From assembly GCF_001544295.1 (NCBI RefSeq), contig NZ_BCQF01000008.1, forward strand, positions 1 to 64,000: DNA of 64,000 nucleotides. Direction: 5' to 3'. This DNA is from Enterococcus pseudoavium NBRC 100491. Lineage in GTDB: Bacteria > Bacillota > Bacilli > Lactobacillales > Enterococcaceae. Made by a program: the position numbers and the translations under genes. The notes under the pieces were generated by a model. The model was given only the letters and a program-made list of their open reading frames with translations, had not been told where the DNA came from and did no database searches. Shown here piece by piece: positions 1 through 9,960 of the stretch (positions are counted from its first letter, which is position 1; each line of letters starts with the position of its first letter).

Positions 1-99
1 CTTAGGCTGGCTCTTCAAATAAAAAAGTATTTCTGAACAATCAATTTTTAATCGCTCTTTTACTTAAGATCTTTTCCTTGATAAAACAGTCTCAATGAC
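1..99. other. Left-edge non-coding stretch
   Basis: AT-rich sequence downstream of the ABC permease gene. I see no convincing gene, hairpin or terminator in it. Confidence 0.5.
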
Positions 100-1359
100 T
101 TACTTCTTTTTGCGATCATTTTGCATGATCGTGATCGATTGTTTCAACGCACTTAGCGTTCCGCCTTCGCTATAAACTAAGACATTTGATTTGTACAGTT
201 GCGCCGAGAAAACCGTCAATAAAACCGTGAATAAAATCAAGATTCCTAAGGACACAATCGCACTGGAAAGTTCAGCCGTATTTGATGCTAAACGCAGTGG
301 CATACTGTAGGACGATAAGAATGGAATGTAAGAAGTGACTTTGATGATCACGTTGGTCGGATCAGAAGCACCTAGGATTAACCCTAACATATAGCCGATC
401 ATCGACAGATACATCACGGGTTGAATGGCCTTAGCGGTATCCTCTGGTTTGCTGACCAATGATCCGCACAATGCTGAAAGGACCGCATATAAAAAGATTC
501 CAATTAACATGAAGGTAATAATCACCAGTACATTGCTACCTAATAGACTTTTGATTGAGGCATTATTGATAAACTCTTTGACCATTGGCATGTCTTTAAA
601 TTGCCGATAACCGACAAGTAAAGCTATCCCATAAATCAATAATTGCGTCAATGCCACCAGTAAGACCCCTAATAATTTTCCGTAATAATGAGTTTTGGCC
701 TTCATACTAGAAAGTAAAACTTCCATAATCCGAGTTCCTTTTTCTGAAGCAATCTCTTGGGCAATAATCGATGAATAACTCATAATAAATACAAACATAA
801 TAATCGTCGTTAAGAAGCTCAAAGCAAATTGGACACTGGAATCGCCACCGTCGCTTTGCATCTTGCCCTTTTCAAACGTGACTTTGTTGGCTTTAAAGGT
901 AGCCGGTTCCATCACCTTTTGAACTTGCGCTGTCGTTAACTGTAATTGACTCGCGCGGATACTAGTTTGCAGAGAACTCAAAATTTGTTGCAGCTGACTT
1001 TCGGTCGAGGTTCCTAAAGCAGACTTGCTGTATAGTTGACCGGATACTCGATCCTCACCCATTTCCAATTTAAGATAGGCATCAATTTTTTTATCTTCTA
1101 ATTGACTTTGAGCCTTTTTTTCAGAGCTAACTACTTTAAAGCTATAATCTTTATTTTTAGTTTTGGCCAGTTGCTCAGCAATTGTCGATTGCTCACTAAC
1201 AAGTCCGATTTTATTAATGTCATTGGCATCGCCAAAAAAATGCTGCGACAGATAAAAAATTCCCATCACGAAAAACGGTGCCAAGATCATAATCACAAAG
1301 GCAGTAGATTTCACATTTTTTTTATAAACATCTTTGATAATAATTCCCATTTTACTCAT
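100..1359 (-). CDS. ABC-2 type transporter permease (NatB-like)
   Basis: Membrane subunit of an ABC exporter, the partner of the ATPase gene just upstream. It has an N-terminal membrane segment, a long extracytoplasmic stretch of roughly 150 residues, then about five further membrane segments, the usual NatB/ABC-2 layout. The start is the ATG inside an ATGAGTAA overlap with the ATPase stop; an open frame continues upstream only because it runs antisense-free through the ATPase gene. The overlap implies translational coupling. Similarity to sodium/drug exporters (NatAB) is a family-level inference, and the substrate is unknown. It ends in lysines (DRKKK). Confidence 0.85.
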   Translation of the reverse strand: MSKMGIIIKDVYKKNVKSTAFVIMILAPFFVMGIFYLSQHFFGDANDINKIGLVSEQSTIAEQLAKTKNKDYSFKVVSSEKKAQSQLEDKKIDAYLKLEMGEDRVSGQLYSKSALGTSTESQLQQILSSLQTSIRASQLQLTTAQVQKVMEPATFKANKVTFEKGKMQSDGGDSSVQFALSFLTTIIMFVFIMSYSSIIAQEIASEKGTRIMEVLLSSMKAKTHYYGKLLGVLLVALTQLLIYGIALLVGYRQFKDMPMVKEFINNASIKSLLGSNVLVIITFMLIGIFLYAVLSALCGSLVSKPEDTAKAIQPVMYLSMIGYMLGLILGASDPTNVIIKVTSYIPFLSSYSMPLRLASNTAELSSAIVSLGILILFTVLLTVFSAQLYKSNVLVYSEGGTLSALKQSITIMQNDRKKK

Positions 1360-2251
1360 CGATCGCACCTGCTTTCCATTTGAAAATTTCCTCCAGCGTT
1401 GGCGGTTGTTGATTGAACATCGGGATATATCCTTCTTTAGTCGCTTGAGCAAATATTTCGCGTCCTGCGACTGGATCGGACAACGTGATATCAAAACTGC
1501 CATCCTCTTTTTGAACTACCCTTTGGACACCGGCAAAATTTTCTAATTCTGCTTTGGATAGATGGGATTCTAAATACAATTTACTGCGACCAAATGATTC
1601 ACGAATCTCATGAACCTTGCCATTTAAAACCGTTTCGCCGTTACGCAGCATAATCAGATGATCACAAATTTTTTCCACATTATCCATATTATGACTAGAA
1701 AAAATGACGCATGAACCTTTTTCTTTTAGCTCGATGATTCCATTCTTTAATAATTCGGCATTCACCGGATCGAGTCCGCTAAAAGGCTCATCCAAAATAA
1801 CCAGCTTGGGTTCATGGATCAAGGTCGAAATCAACTGAACTTTTTGTTGATTCCCTTTAGAAAGCGATTTGACTTTATCAGTTTTCTTGCCTTTAACTTG
1901 AAATTTTTCCATCCATTCATCGATTTTAGGGGCGATTTCTTGTTTTTTCTTGCCACGTAATGATGCAAAAAAGAGCAATTGATTTTCAATGGTCACTTTG
2001 GGGTAAAGTCCTCGTTCCTCTGGTAAATAGCCAATCAGATTGTAATCTTTCCCCGATAATTCATGACCATCCCAAAGTACACTGCCGGAATCCTTCGACA
2101 AAAAATCCAAAATCAAACGAAAGGTCGTCGTTTTCCCAGCACCATTTTGTCCAATCAACCCTAGAATTTTCCCGTCTTCAATCGTAAAATTCAGGTCATT
2201 CAATGCTTTATACGATCCAAAGCTTTTACTCAAATCTTTAACTTGTAGCAT
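1352..2251 (-). CDS. ABC transporter ATP-binding protein (NatA-like)
   Basis: ATPase subunit powering the NatB-like permease. Walker A (GQNGAGKTT) lies near residues 34-42, the signature motif reads LSKGNQQKV, and Walker B (LVILDEP) precedes a D-loop SGLD. The C-terminal 80 residues form the extra domain common in NatA/CcmA-type ATPases. A GTG nine bases upstream is in frame, but the AAGGAG motif is correctly spaced only for the ATG at 2251. The upstream HTH/membrane-protein pair is on the same strand 94 bp away, so co-transcription is possible, though a small TGCC/GGCA hairpin lies between. Confidence 0.9.
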   Translation of the reverse strand: MLQVKDLSKSFGSYKALNDLNFTIEDGKILGLIGQNGAGKTTTFRLILDFLSKDSGSVLWDGHELSGKDYNLIGYLPEERGLYPKVTIENQLLFFASLRGKKKQEIAPKIDEWMEKFQVKGKKTDKVKSLSKGNQQKVQLISTLIHEPKLVILDEPFSGLDPVNAELLKNGIIELKEKGSCVIFSSHNMDNVEKICDHLIMLRNGETVLNGKVHEIRESFGRSKLYLESHLSKAELENFAGVQRVVQKEDGSFDITLSDPVAGREIFAQATKEGYIPMFNQQPPTLEEIFKWKAGAIDE

Positions 2252-2344
2252 TTTTCTCACTCCTTACTTAAAAATTATAAATTGATTGCCTAAATAGGCA
2301 GTCTTCATTAATTGACCAACACATCCACATTTAATTAGGAATTA

Positions 2345-2809
2345 CTAAAGTTTTTTCCCAAAATAGAAATAACAGATTAAGAAGCTGATTAAAAAGACAT
2401 AAATTAATCCAGCGGCCATCATCATCATTACCTGAGAAATAAAACTTCCGATCACACTCAGTATGGCTAGTGTAAAAATCAAGACATAGCTCGTGACACA
2501 GAATGTTTTACTGATGATTTGAATATTCCGTTCATCTGTCTTTTTGATCCGTTCTTGCTTCAACTTGGCTGGATTATTCATGATTCTTTTATTCCTAAAG
2601 AGAACAACTACAATTGCCGTACTCATTGACACAAAAAAGCCAGTCAAAAACCCTCTCGTTCGCTCATGGGGGATTTGTTGGTTTTTAATCCCAATGGCTA
2701 AAATGATCAAGCACACAATAATGAAAAGAAGCGATGCGAGATATAGTCTATTCAACTTTCGTAGTTTTTCATAATACTCACGATCGGCTTTAGTTAAATC
2801 TTTCTTCAT
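2345..2809 (-). CDS. Four-helix membrane protein, DUF2178-like
   Basis: Small integral membrane protein of 154 residues with about four hydrophobic segments (near 28-45, 55-72, 100-120 and 130-150) and charged ends. Its start overlaps the stop of the small HTH gene (ATGA), a pairing typical of HTH/DUF2178 operons in Firmicutes. The function of this family is unknown; a membrane sensor or anti-regulator for the HTH protein is only a guess from the pairing. Confidence 0.7.
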   Translation of the reverse strand: MKKDLTKADREYYEKLRKLNRLYLASLLFIIVCLIILAIGIKNQQIPHERTRGFLTGFFVSMSTAIVVVLFRNKRIMNNPAKLKQERIKKTDERNIQIISKTFCVTSYVLIFTLAILSVIGSFISQVMMMMAAGLIYVFLISFLICYFYFGKKL

Positions 2810-3012
2810 TCTTCATCCTCCTCATCAAAAATGAATACCTCTTCTATCGTTAAATCAAAAAAACGGGCAATTTTATGGGCTAAGACCAACGAGGCATTAT
2901 AGCGCCCACTCTCTAAAGAAATGATTGTTTGCCGAGTTACTTCTAAATAATTTGCTAATTCATTCTGAGTCAGCTTACGCTCTTTACGCAGTTCATGGAT
3001 TCGATTATGCAA
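2806..3012 (-). CDS. Small XRE-family transcriptional regulator (YgzD-like)
   Basis: A 68-residue protein that is almost entirely one helix-turn-helix domain (LTQNELANYLEVTRQTIISLE), with an acidic tail. It belongs to the short Cro-like regulators that accompany DUF2178 membrane proteins and ABC transporters. Its promoter region contains repeats of TGTAAAGGnTnCTATAC, including one at 3029-3045, so autoregulation is likely. Confidence 0.85.
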   Translation of the reverse strand: MHNRIHELRKERKLTQNELANYLEVTRQTIISLESGRYNASLVLAHKIARFFDLTIEEVFIFDEEDEE

Positions 3013-3028
3013 ACGATCAACTCCTCAA

Positions 3029-3098
3029 TGTATAGTAACCTTTACATTTGTTAAAAAAAGTATAGCACCCTTTACTTTTTATGTAAAGGGTGCTATAC
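3029..3098. promoter_or_regulatory. Triple operator-like repeat upstream of the small XRE gene
   Basis: Three copies of a 16-17 bp word (T)GTAAAGG(G/T)T(G/A)CTATAC occur: minus strand at 3029-3045, minus strand at 3060-3075, and plus strand at 3083-3098. The last two form the arms of the uvrC terminator hairpin. The arrangement suggests operator sites for the HTH protein; binding itself is inferred. Confidence 0.5.
3052..3097 (-). terminator. Rho-independent terminator of uvrC
   Basis: A perfect 15-bp stem (3061-3075 with 3083-3097) is followed on the minus strand by a seven-U run, immediately after the uvrC stop. Confidence 0.85.
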
Positions 3099-3099
3099 A

Positions 3100-4875
3100 T
3101 TATTTTTTTTGCAATTGCTGCTGCGTATTCTCAGCGACTGCTTTTGGCAGCCCAACTTTTTGTAATTCTTCTACTGAGGCTGCTTGAATATTCTTTAAAG
3201 ATTTAAATTCCTTCAGCAACATTTTTTTCCGTTTCGGACCTAGCCCTTCAATATTATCTAATTTTGATGCAAAACTATTTTTGCTCCGTAGTTGGCGGTG
3301 GAAAGTGATGGCGAAACGATGGACTTCATCTTGAATTCGTTGCAATAAAAAGAATTCTTGTGAGTTTCGTTCCAAGGGAACCACAGTCAATTCAGGGCCA
3401 AAAAGCAATTCGCTAGTTTTATGTTTATCGTCTTTTGCTAGTCCAGCGATGGGAATATCTATCCCCAATTGATTGGCTAACACATCTTTGGCCACATCGA
3501 CTTGGCCCTTCCCACCATCGATCACAATTAAATCAGGAAACGGTAAGCCTTCTTTTAATACCCTAGAATAGCGGCGATAGATAACTTCCCGCATGGAAGC
3601 ATAATCATCGGGGCCTTTAACCGTTTTAATCTTATACTTGCGATATTCCTTTTTAGCAGGTTTTCCATCGATGAAGACGACCATCGCAGAGACCGGATCT
3701 GTTCCCATGATATTCGAGTTATCAAAGGCTTCAATCCGGATCGGAGCAGGAATATTCATGGCATCGCCTAATTTTTCCACTGCACCGATTGTTCGTGCTT
3801 CACTGCGACCGATTAAATCAAACTTCTCATTCAACGCAACTTGTGCATTTTTACCAGCTAATTTAACAAGTTTTTTCTTTTCCCCTCGTTGTGGCTGTAA
3901 AACTTTGGTGTCCAACAGCGCTTCAACACTTGGTTTGTCAATATTATCAGGAATCAAGACCTCTTTGGGAATAAAGTGTTCATTTTCTTGGTAAAATTGA
4001 CCAATATAGGTCAAGAAATCATCTTCCGCGTCATTATAAAAAGGAAACATCGACACATCTCGTTCAATCAGCTTTCCTTGGCGGACAAAAAAGACTTGGA
4101 CACACATCCAGCCTTTGTCGGTAGCATAACCAAAAATATCTCGATCAACTAAATCTGTATTGGTCATTTTTTGCTTCGTCATTACCGTCTCAATTGCTTT
4201 AATCTGATCTCGATATTCAGCTGCTTTCTCAAATTCCATATCGGCTGCCGCTTGATTCATTTTTTCTACTAGTTGATCCTGGATCTGATTATGACCGCCA
4301 TTTAAGAAGTTTTTGATTTCCTCCACCATATCTTTATAGACTTGCGGATCCACATGAAAGGCATAGGGACATAGACACTGCCCCAAATGATAGTACAAAC
4401 ATGGCGTTTTCTGTGATGGCTTACACTTTCTTAGCGGGAATAGACGGTCTAATAATTTTTTCGTTTCATTCGCTGCATTAACATCGGGATAAGGACCAAA
4501 ATAATGAGCTTTGTCTTTCAAAACCTTCCGCGTAATCATTAAGCGTGGATATTTTTCATTCGTGATCTTCAAGAATGGATAGGTCTTATCATCCTTTAGC
4601 ATGATATTGTACTTAGGGTCATTTTTCTTGATCAAATTGATTTCAAGTAGCAAAGCCTCAATATTTGATTCCGTCACGATGTATTCAAAATCTGTAATCT
4701 CACTAACTAAACGTTCAGTTTTGGTATTGTGGCTACCAGTAAAATAAGAACGGACACGATTCTTTAAAATCTTGGCTTTCCCAACATAGATGATCGTACC
4801 ATTCTTATCTTTCATCAGATAACAACCGGGTTGATCTGGTAAAAGCGCTAATTTATTTTTGATTCGTTCGTTCAT
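3100..4875 (-). CDS. uvrC: UvrABC excinuclease subunit C
   Basis: Makes the dual incisions in nucleotide excision repair with UvrA and UvrB. At 591 residues it is full length. It has an N-terminal GIY-YIG domain ([19 protein letters not shown]), a cluster of four cysteines near 150-170, a UVR motif around 200-235 ([13 protein letters not shown]), the RNase H-like UvrC domain, and a C-terminal helix-hairpin-helix ([13 protein letters not shown]). It is last in the zapA-cvpA-mutS2-trxA-uvrC series but has its own terminator, and trxA upstream also has one. Confidence 0.97.
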   Translation of the reverse strand: MNERIKNKLALLPDQPGCYLMKDKNGTIIYVGKAKILKNRVRSYFTGSHNTKTERLVSEITDFEYIVTESNIEALLLEINLIKKNDPKYNIMLKDDKTYPFLKITNEKYPRLMITRKVLKDKAHYFGPYPDVNAANETKKLLDRLFPLRKCKPSQKTPCLYYHLGQCLCPYAFHVDPQVYKDMVEEIKNFLNGGHNQIQDQLVEKMNQAAADMEFEKAAEYRDQIKAIETVMTKQKMTNTDLVDRDIFGYATDKGWMCVQVFFVRQGKLIERDVSMFPFYNDAEDDFLTYIGQFYQENEHFIPKEVLIPDNIDKPSVEALLDTKVLQPQRGEKKKLVKLAGKNAQVALNEKFDLIGRSEARTIGAVEKLGDAMNIPAPIRIEAFDNSNIMGTDPVSAMVVFIDGKPAKKEYRKYKIKTVKGPDDYASMREVIYRRYSRVLKEGLPFPDLIVIDGGKGQVDVAKDVLANQLGIDIPIAGLAKDDKHKTSELLFGPELTVVPLERNSQEFFLLQRIQDEVHRFAITFHRQLRSKNSFASKLDNIEGLGPKRKKMLLKEFKSLKNIQAASVEELQKVGLPKAVAENTQQQLQKK

Positions 4876-4922
4876 AGTCTACTTCCCTTCTCGAAAAGTC
4901 TTCGTGGCAAAAATTTGCTTCG

Positions 4923-4954
4923 GAAAAAGTGGGTGTGGCATCAGCCACACCCAC
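4923..4954 (-). terminator. Terminator of trxA
   Basis: An 11-bp GC-rich perfect stem (4929-4939 with 4944-4954, loop ATCA) is followed on the minus strand by a U run. Confidence 0.85.
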
Positions 4955-4961
4955 CTTCATT

Positions 4962-5276
4962 TTACATGTGAGCTTGGATTAGCTCTTTTAATTGATCTTT
5001 ACTGTGAACACCGATTACTTTGTCCACAACTTGTCCATCTTTTTTCAAAACTAGTGTAGGAATACTCATGATACCAAATGAAGCTGGCGTTTCTGGATTT
5101 TCATCAACGTCCATTTTCACTACTCTAAATTCATCTTCATCATATTCCTCAGATAATTGTTCTAAGATTGGTGCTTGCATCCGACAAGGGCCACACCAAG
5201 TTGCCCAAAAATCGATTAAAACAAGACCTTGATCTGTTTCTTCATTAAATGTCTTATCAGTAACTACTTGTGCCAT
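4962..5276 (-). CDS. trxA: Thioredoxin
   Basis: Cytoplasmic protein-disulfide reductase of 104 residues. The active site WCGPC sits at residues 27-31 and the cis-proline is in SIPT near residue 73. A good AGGAGG precedes the ATG. A well-formed terminator follows and the 113-bp gap from mutS2 has a possible promoter, so it is probably its own transcript as well as part of the block. Confidence 0.96.
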   Translation of the reverse strand: MAQVVTDKTFNEETDQGLVLIDFWATWCGPCRMQAPILEQLSEEYDEDEFRVVKMDVDENPETPASFGIMSIPTLVLKKDGQVVDKVIGVHSKDQLKELIQAHM

Positions 5277-5389
5277 TCAAAATTCCTCCTAATCGCTTGG
5301 ATGCTACCAATTAGGCATCCAATTTTCTTACTAAAAGTAGTATAGCACGCTGACTTTTTCTATGCTACTCTTCTGCTTACACTTGTAAA

Positions 5390-7750
5390 CTATTTAAAGG
5401 TCACCACGGTTGCCCCGCTGCCCCCTTGATTAGCTGGTGCAAATTCAAAACTTTTGACATTACGATTATTTTTCAAATACTCCGTAATCCCTTTGCGCAA
5501 CGCTCCGGTCCCTTTACCATGAATAATCCGAACTTGCGCAAAATTTGCGAGCAAGGCTGCATCGATATATTGATCGACTTCTGCTAAGGCTTCTTCGTAG
5601 CGTTTGCCTCGCAAATCAAGTTCTGGTTTAACTTTAGCACTAGCTCCGCGTTGCACTCCAGTGATTACCCGTTGTTTTGGTTCTTCGATCGGTGTCGTCA
5701 AGGTCATATCATCCTCGGAAACAGTCATCTTTAAAATACCTAGTTGGACTTGCCAGTCTTTTTCGCCAACTTTTTTGATTAATGTCCCCCGTTGACCGTA
5801 TGTTTCGACGATTACTTCATCGTTTGGTTTGAATGTCTTCTGAGCCTTGGCTTTTTGTAAAACTTTATTTTTCTTCAGTTGTTCGTCTTGTTTCAAATCA
5901 GCTAATTGTGTTTTAGCATCGATTAATTGATGCTCTTTGACGTGTCCTTGACCGGCTAATTGCATTTGACGAATCTCTTTAATAATCTTTTCAGCTTTTT
6001 CTTCTGCCTCACTGACGATTTGATTGGCTTCTTTACGAGCTTGATCCATTTCCTTTTCACGTTCGTCGAAGAAATAAGAATAGGCATTTTTCAAATCACG
6101 ATAGAGCTTTTCGGATTCATCTACGTAATGACGAATCTCTAAATATTCTGTCTCCGTGGCTTTCCGCTGATTTTCAAGGTCGGAGATCATCTCATTCAAG
6201 TCTTGGCTTTCTTCATCAATGATCTGTTTCGCACTTTCAATTACCAGTGGATCCAGCCCAAGACGACGAGAAATCTCAAAGGCATTACTACGGCCAGGGA
6301 CACCGATCAACAGACGATAAGTTGGACTTAAGGTATCTACATCAAATTCCATACTAGCATTTATGGTATTCGAACGATTGTAGCCATAGATTTTCAATTC
6401 TGGATAATGAGTGGTCGCCATAACATAGGCAGATTTAGCTCCAACAGCATCTAAAATCGCAATGGCCAGCGCCGCGCCTTCTTGTGGATCTGTTCCCGCG
6501 CCTAGCTCATCGAACAATACTAAACTATGTTCATCGATTTTATCTAAAATTGAAACAATATTTGTCATATGAGAAGAAAAGGTGGATAAACTTTGTTCAA
6601 TCGATTGCTCATCACCGATATCAGCAAAAATTTCATCAAAGATTCCCATTTGACTCTCTTCCGCAACTGGTAACGGGAATCCCGTTTGCCCCATCAATTG
6701 TAATAATCCCAGTGTTTTCAAGGAAATCGTCTTCCCACCCGTATTAGGACCTGTAATCACGACTGCTTGGAAATCTTGGCCGATCATAAGATCATTTGCC
6801 ACGGCTTTTTCTTGGTCCAACAGCGGATGACGGGCTTGCTTGAAGAAAATATGATTCGCTTGATTGATCGTTGGCACAACCGCCTTTAGATTTTTAGCAA
6901 AACGAGCCTTGGCGTTCATTACATCAAAACGACCTAAAACGTAAGCATTATGCAAAATATCTTTCCGCGGTGCGACGAGCTCTGCCGATAATTCTGCCAA
7001 GATTCGTTCAATCTCTGTGCGTTCAGCAATTTGCTGCTGACGCAAACGATTATTCAGCTCTACGATTTGTTTAGGTTCCATAAACAAAGTTTGACCGGAA
7101 GCACTTTGGTCGTGGACCACACCGCCAAAAATACCGCGATACTCTTGTTTTACTGGAATCACGTAGCGATCATTCCGCATTGTAATCAAACTATCACTCA
7201 AATATTTGGCATTTTTACCGCGAATCAAGCCGTCTAACTGCTCACGAATCGTTTGTTCGCTGCGGCGAATTTGACTGCGGATTGTCCGCAACTCTGGCGA
7301 TGCTTCGTCCCGCACCCGTCCATCTTCTTCCACCGAGCGACGTAACTTCCCACTTAATTCAGGTAAAGTTGTCAACTGTTCTTCCCAAAAATACAGACGT
7401 AAAAATTCTAGCTCACTGTCTTTTAAGTCATCGATAAAGCGCACCAATTCACTCGTAGTAGATAACACACGGGAAATCTCTGCTAGCTCCAGCCCATTGA
7501 GATTGGCACCAATCTCAATTCGTTTCATATGGGGTTTGATGTTATTTAGTTTGGGAATCGGGAGTCCTCCACGTAAACGTTGAACTTTCATGCCATCTTC
7601 TGTCTCATCTAACCAGGCCTGTACCGTTTCTTCATCACTTGAAGGGGTTAATTGGCGGAGTTCTTCTTCCCCTGCTTCCGTAGTTAAATATTGTTGAATC
7701 ATTTTTTTTACTTGTTCAAACTCTAAAGTATTTAGAATGCGTTCATTCAT
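5390..7750 (-). CDS. mutS2: Endonuclease MutS2
   Basis: DNA-binding ATPase/endonuclease; family roles are suppression of recombination and rescue of collided ribosomes. It has the MutS core with Walker A (GPNTGGKT) near residue 330, Walker B (VLFDELGAGTD), a long coiled coil around 510-620, a KOW-like segment, and a C-terminal Smr nuclease domain with LDLRG and HGKGTG motifs. The ATG at 7750 is preferred because AGAAGG is well placed for it; an in-frame GTG lies three codons upstream. It follows cvpA by about 60 bp. Confidence 0.95.
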   Translation of the reverse strand: MNERILNTLEFEQVKKMIQQYLTTEAGEEELRQLTPSSDEETVQAWLDETEDGMKVQRLRGGLPIPKLNNIKPHMKRIEIGANLNGLELAEISRVLSTTSELVRFIDDLKDSELEFLRLYFWEEQLTTLPELSGKLRRSVEEDGRVRDEASPELRTIRSQIRRSEQTIREQLDGLIRGKNAKYLSDSLITMRNDRYVIPVKQEYRGIFGGVVHDQSASGQTLFMEPKQIVELNNRLRQQQIAERTEIERILAELSAELVAPRKDILHNAYVLGRFDVMNAKARFAKNLKAVVPTINQANHIFFKQARHPLLDQEKAVANDLMIGQDFQAVVITGPNTGGKTISLKTLGLLQLMGQTGFPLPVAEESQMGIFDEIFADIGDEQSIEQSLSTFSSHMTNIVSILDKIDEHSLVLFDELGAGTDPQEGAALAIAILDAVGAKSAYVMATTHYPELKIYGYNRSNTINASMEFDVDTLSPTYRLLIGVPGRSNAFEISRRLGLDPLVIESAKQIIDEESQDLNEMISDLENQRKATETEYLEIRHYVDESEKLYRDLKNAYSYFFDEREKEMDQARKEANQIVSEAEEKAEKIIKEIRQMQLAGQGHVKEHQLIDAKTQLADLKQDEQLKKNKVLQKAKAQKTFKPNDEVIVETYGQRGTLIKKVGEKDWQVQLGILKMTVSEDDMTLTTPIEEPKQRVITGVQRGASAKVKPELDLRGKRYEEALAEVDQYIDAALLANFAQVRIIHGKGTGALRKGITEYLKNNRNVKSFEFAPANQGGSGATVVTFK

Positions 7751-7813
7751 TTTTTTCACCTTCTGTACATAAATAAACCGAAACCTGTCAAACAGCGTCC
7801 CGGTTTTTCTACT

Positions 7814-8362
7814 TTATCCAATAATTTTTGTGACCCACAAGTTGTCAAAGTGTGAACTTAAAAACAGCGAATGCTCAATCATAAAACGAGCGTACCAACT
7901 GCCTTCCAGCTGATTTTGAACTAGCGCCATCGGTACAAAACTGACTAGTTTCAAAATCAAAAAGATTCCTACATAACAGATGATTAATTGCAAGATCCCT
8001 GCAACGATTCCATCATACTGAGGAACGATTACTTTAAATAATAAATCTTTAAAAAAGATCGCGATTAAATGGGTCAATAACCACCCCACCGCTAAAATCA
8101 GCATGAAAGCAAATCCAGCGTAAAAGGCTTTATCTAGATTAAACGCTTGCTCTGTCGAATAATAAAGCATCTTGGATTCGCTGACGACCGATGGATACGG
8201 TACAAATAGATCCAAATGCGAGCCTAATCTTTGATAAAAGATCCGCGCGACAATAAATGATAGCAAATAACCAACTGAAAATACGATCTGATAAGCTGTC
8301 CCTCGGCGATATCCCGTGTAAAAAGATAGCAGTAATGCAAATAAAATTACCAATGTTAACAT
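7814..8362 (-). CDS. CvpA family membrane protein
   Basis: Integral membrane protein with four predicted helices (residues about 1-20, 25-45, 80-105 and 115-140), related to colicin V production protein CvpA. Its position between zapA and mutS2 is conserved in Firmicutes. The GTG of an in-frame upstream codon overlaps the GTGAGGG ribosome site, so the ATG at 8362 is taken as the start. The exact role is unknown; the family is linked to envelope stress and cell division. Confidence 0.85.
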   Translation of the reverse strand: MLTLVILFALLLSFYTGYRRGTAYQIVFSVGYLLSFIVARIFYQRLGSHLDLFVPYPSVVSESKMLYYSTEQAFNLDKAFYAGFAFMLILAVGWLLTHLIAIFFKDLLFKVIVPQYDGIVAGILQLIICYVGIFLILKLVSFVPMALVQNQLEGSWYARFMIEHSLFLSSHFDNLWVTKIIG

Positions 8363-8374
8363 AGTATCCCTCAC

Positions 8375-8809
8375 TTATTTATTTGCCGCTCTTTTTTGAA
8401 TCTCACGCTTCCGATTTTCATTGACGATTTGTTGCGCCTCTACGTGATTACGGATTGGAACATTTTCTTTTCCATTTTTCCGCATGATTTCCTTAGCTTC
8501 GGCTTCAATGGCTTCGATTTTTTTAATTCGATTCTCTAATTCTAAATTATGAGCAGCTTGTCCCTCAAGTGTTGTTTGCTGCTTTTCTAACTTCATCAAT
8601 GCTTCTTGCTTTTTTATTTGGTCTGAGATTGCATTGATTGCCAGCAACATTGCTGCCTTTTCTTGCGTAATCTCAGGTGACAACGCTAATATCTCTTCTA
8701 ACTGTTCATTGACCACAGCCGTAACCATATCCATATGTTGCTTGGATTCTTGTCCAATGATAGTATAAGTCTGACCGGCAACAACTGCCTTATAGCGATT
8801 TTGCGCCAT
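8375..8809 (-). CDS. zapA: Cell division protein ZapA
   Basis: Promotes FtsZ protofilament bundling at the division ring. The N-terminal ZapA fold begins MAQNRYKAVVAGQTYTI, and a long coiled coil occupies residues 60-130. The ATG at 8809 is preceded by GGAAGG at good spacing; 15 extra in-frame codons upstream have no ribosome site and would be unusual for the family. First gene of the zapA-cvpA-mutS2 block, divergent from rnhC. Confidence 0.9.
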   Translation of the reverse strand: MAQNRYKAVVAGQTYTIIGQESKQHMDMVTAVVNEQLEEILALSPEITQEKAAMLLAINAISDQIKKQEALMKLEKQQTTLEGQAAHNLELENRIKKIEAIEAEAKEIMRKNGKENVPIRNHVEAQQIVNENRKREIQKRAANK

Positions 8810-8942
8810 ATTGATCAACCTTCCTAAAAACTTTTTTAAATAGCCTAGTAACAAAAATACTAATTTATTATATGCTAAAACCTTTCATATGTACAACTTT
8901 CATCAATTAAAAGTAAACGAATTTAAAGAAAAGAGAGAAATT

Positions 8943-9845
8943 ATGAGTTCAGCTGTCTTAAAACTATCAAAAACTGAAATTCAAAAACTAAAAGACTATT
9001 ACGCCGACTATTTACTAAATAAAAAGGTCCCTTACAGTGAATTCTCCGCCAAAAAAAATGGGATTAGTATTACCGCCTACACCTCCGGAAAAGTTTTGTT
9101 CCAAGGCAACCAGGCGGAACAAGAAGCCGCTCGCTGGGGTAAAACAGAAGCTTCAGCTACAAAAAAAAGCAGCAGTCTCCCTGCTAACTTTGCCTCCTTA
9201 TCAGTTCTAGGCAGCGACGAAGTGGGAAATGGCAGCTACTTTGGACCATTATGTGTTTGTGCTGCTTACGCTGATCGAGAACATCTGGCTGTTTTAAAAC
9301 AACTAGGTGTGAAAGATTCCAAAATGCTGACCGACGAACAGATTCGTCAAATGGCAGTAAAACTCAAAGAATTGATACCCTATCGCTTGTTGGTGGTTAA
9401 GCCCGAAAAATATAACCAGATCCAGCCTAAATACAATGCCGTGCGCATGAAAGTCGCGCTCCACAATCAAGCGATTCGCTTGCTGTTAGCAGAAATCTCC
9501 CCCATCAAACCCGAGGCAATTTTGATTGATCAATTTACTTCGGAAGCAAATTATCTAAAATACGTGAAACAAGAAGCACAACCAGTCAAAGAAAAAATTT
9601 ATTTTGTCACTAAAGGCGAGCAATATCATTTAGCGGTTGCCGCCGCCTCTATTATTAGTCGTGCAAGTTTCCTTGAAGAATTAGATAATGCTTCCCTTGA
9701 ACTTGGAACCAAAGTCCCTTCTGGAGCGGGTACCCCTTCTGACCGTTTGGCTGCGAAATTATTACGTCAAGGTGGTATGGATTTACTGGGTAAATATGCA
9801 AAGCTTCATTTTGCTAATACCGAAAAAGCTAAAAAAATGATTTAA
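8943..9845 (+). CDS. rnhC: Ribonuclease HIII
   Basis: Removes RNA from RNA-DNA hybrids. An N-terminal DUF3378/TBP-like substrate-binding domain (about 1-85) is followed by the RNase HII/HIII catalytic domain with its D-E-x-G motif (GSDEVGNGSYFGP) and later acidic residues near KDSK and IDQF. The ATG at 8943 fits the usual 300-residue length and follows a GAGAGA-type ribosome site. Divergent from zapA, as in Bacillus. Confidence 0.95.
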   Translation: MSSAVLKLSKTEIQKLKDYYADYLLNKKVPYSEFSAKKNGISITAYTSGKVLFQGNQAEQEAARWGKTEASATKKSSSLPANFASLSVLGSDEVGNGSYFGPLCVCAAYADREHLAVLKQLGVKDSKMLTDEQIRQMAVKLKELIPYRLLVVKPEKYNQIQPKYNAVRMKVALHNQAIRLLLAEISPIKPEAILIDQFTSEANYLKYVKQEAQPVKEKIYFVTKGEQYHLAVAAASIISRASFLEELDNASLELGTKVPSGAGTPSDRLAAKLLRQGGMDLLGKYAKLHFANTEKAKKMI

Positions 9846-9852
9846 TCAACAG

Positions 9853-9905
9853 AAAAACGAGTAGCTTGAAAACGGCATGAGCCTTTTTAAGCTACTCGTT
9901 TTTTT
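9853..9905 (+). terminator. Terminator of rnhC
   Basis: A 15-bp stem (9853-9867 with 9889-9903) is followed by a U run on the plus strand; it could also act on the minus strand. Confidence 0.85.
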
Positions 9906-9960
9906 ACTTATCTCAATGCTATTAGCAATTACGCTGAAAAATCGACTAGATTACCACAAC

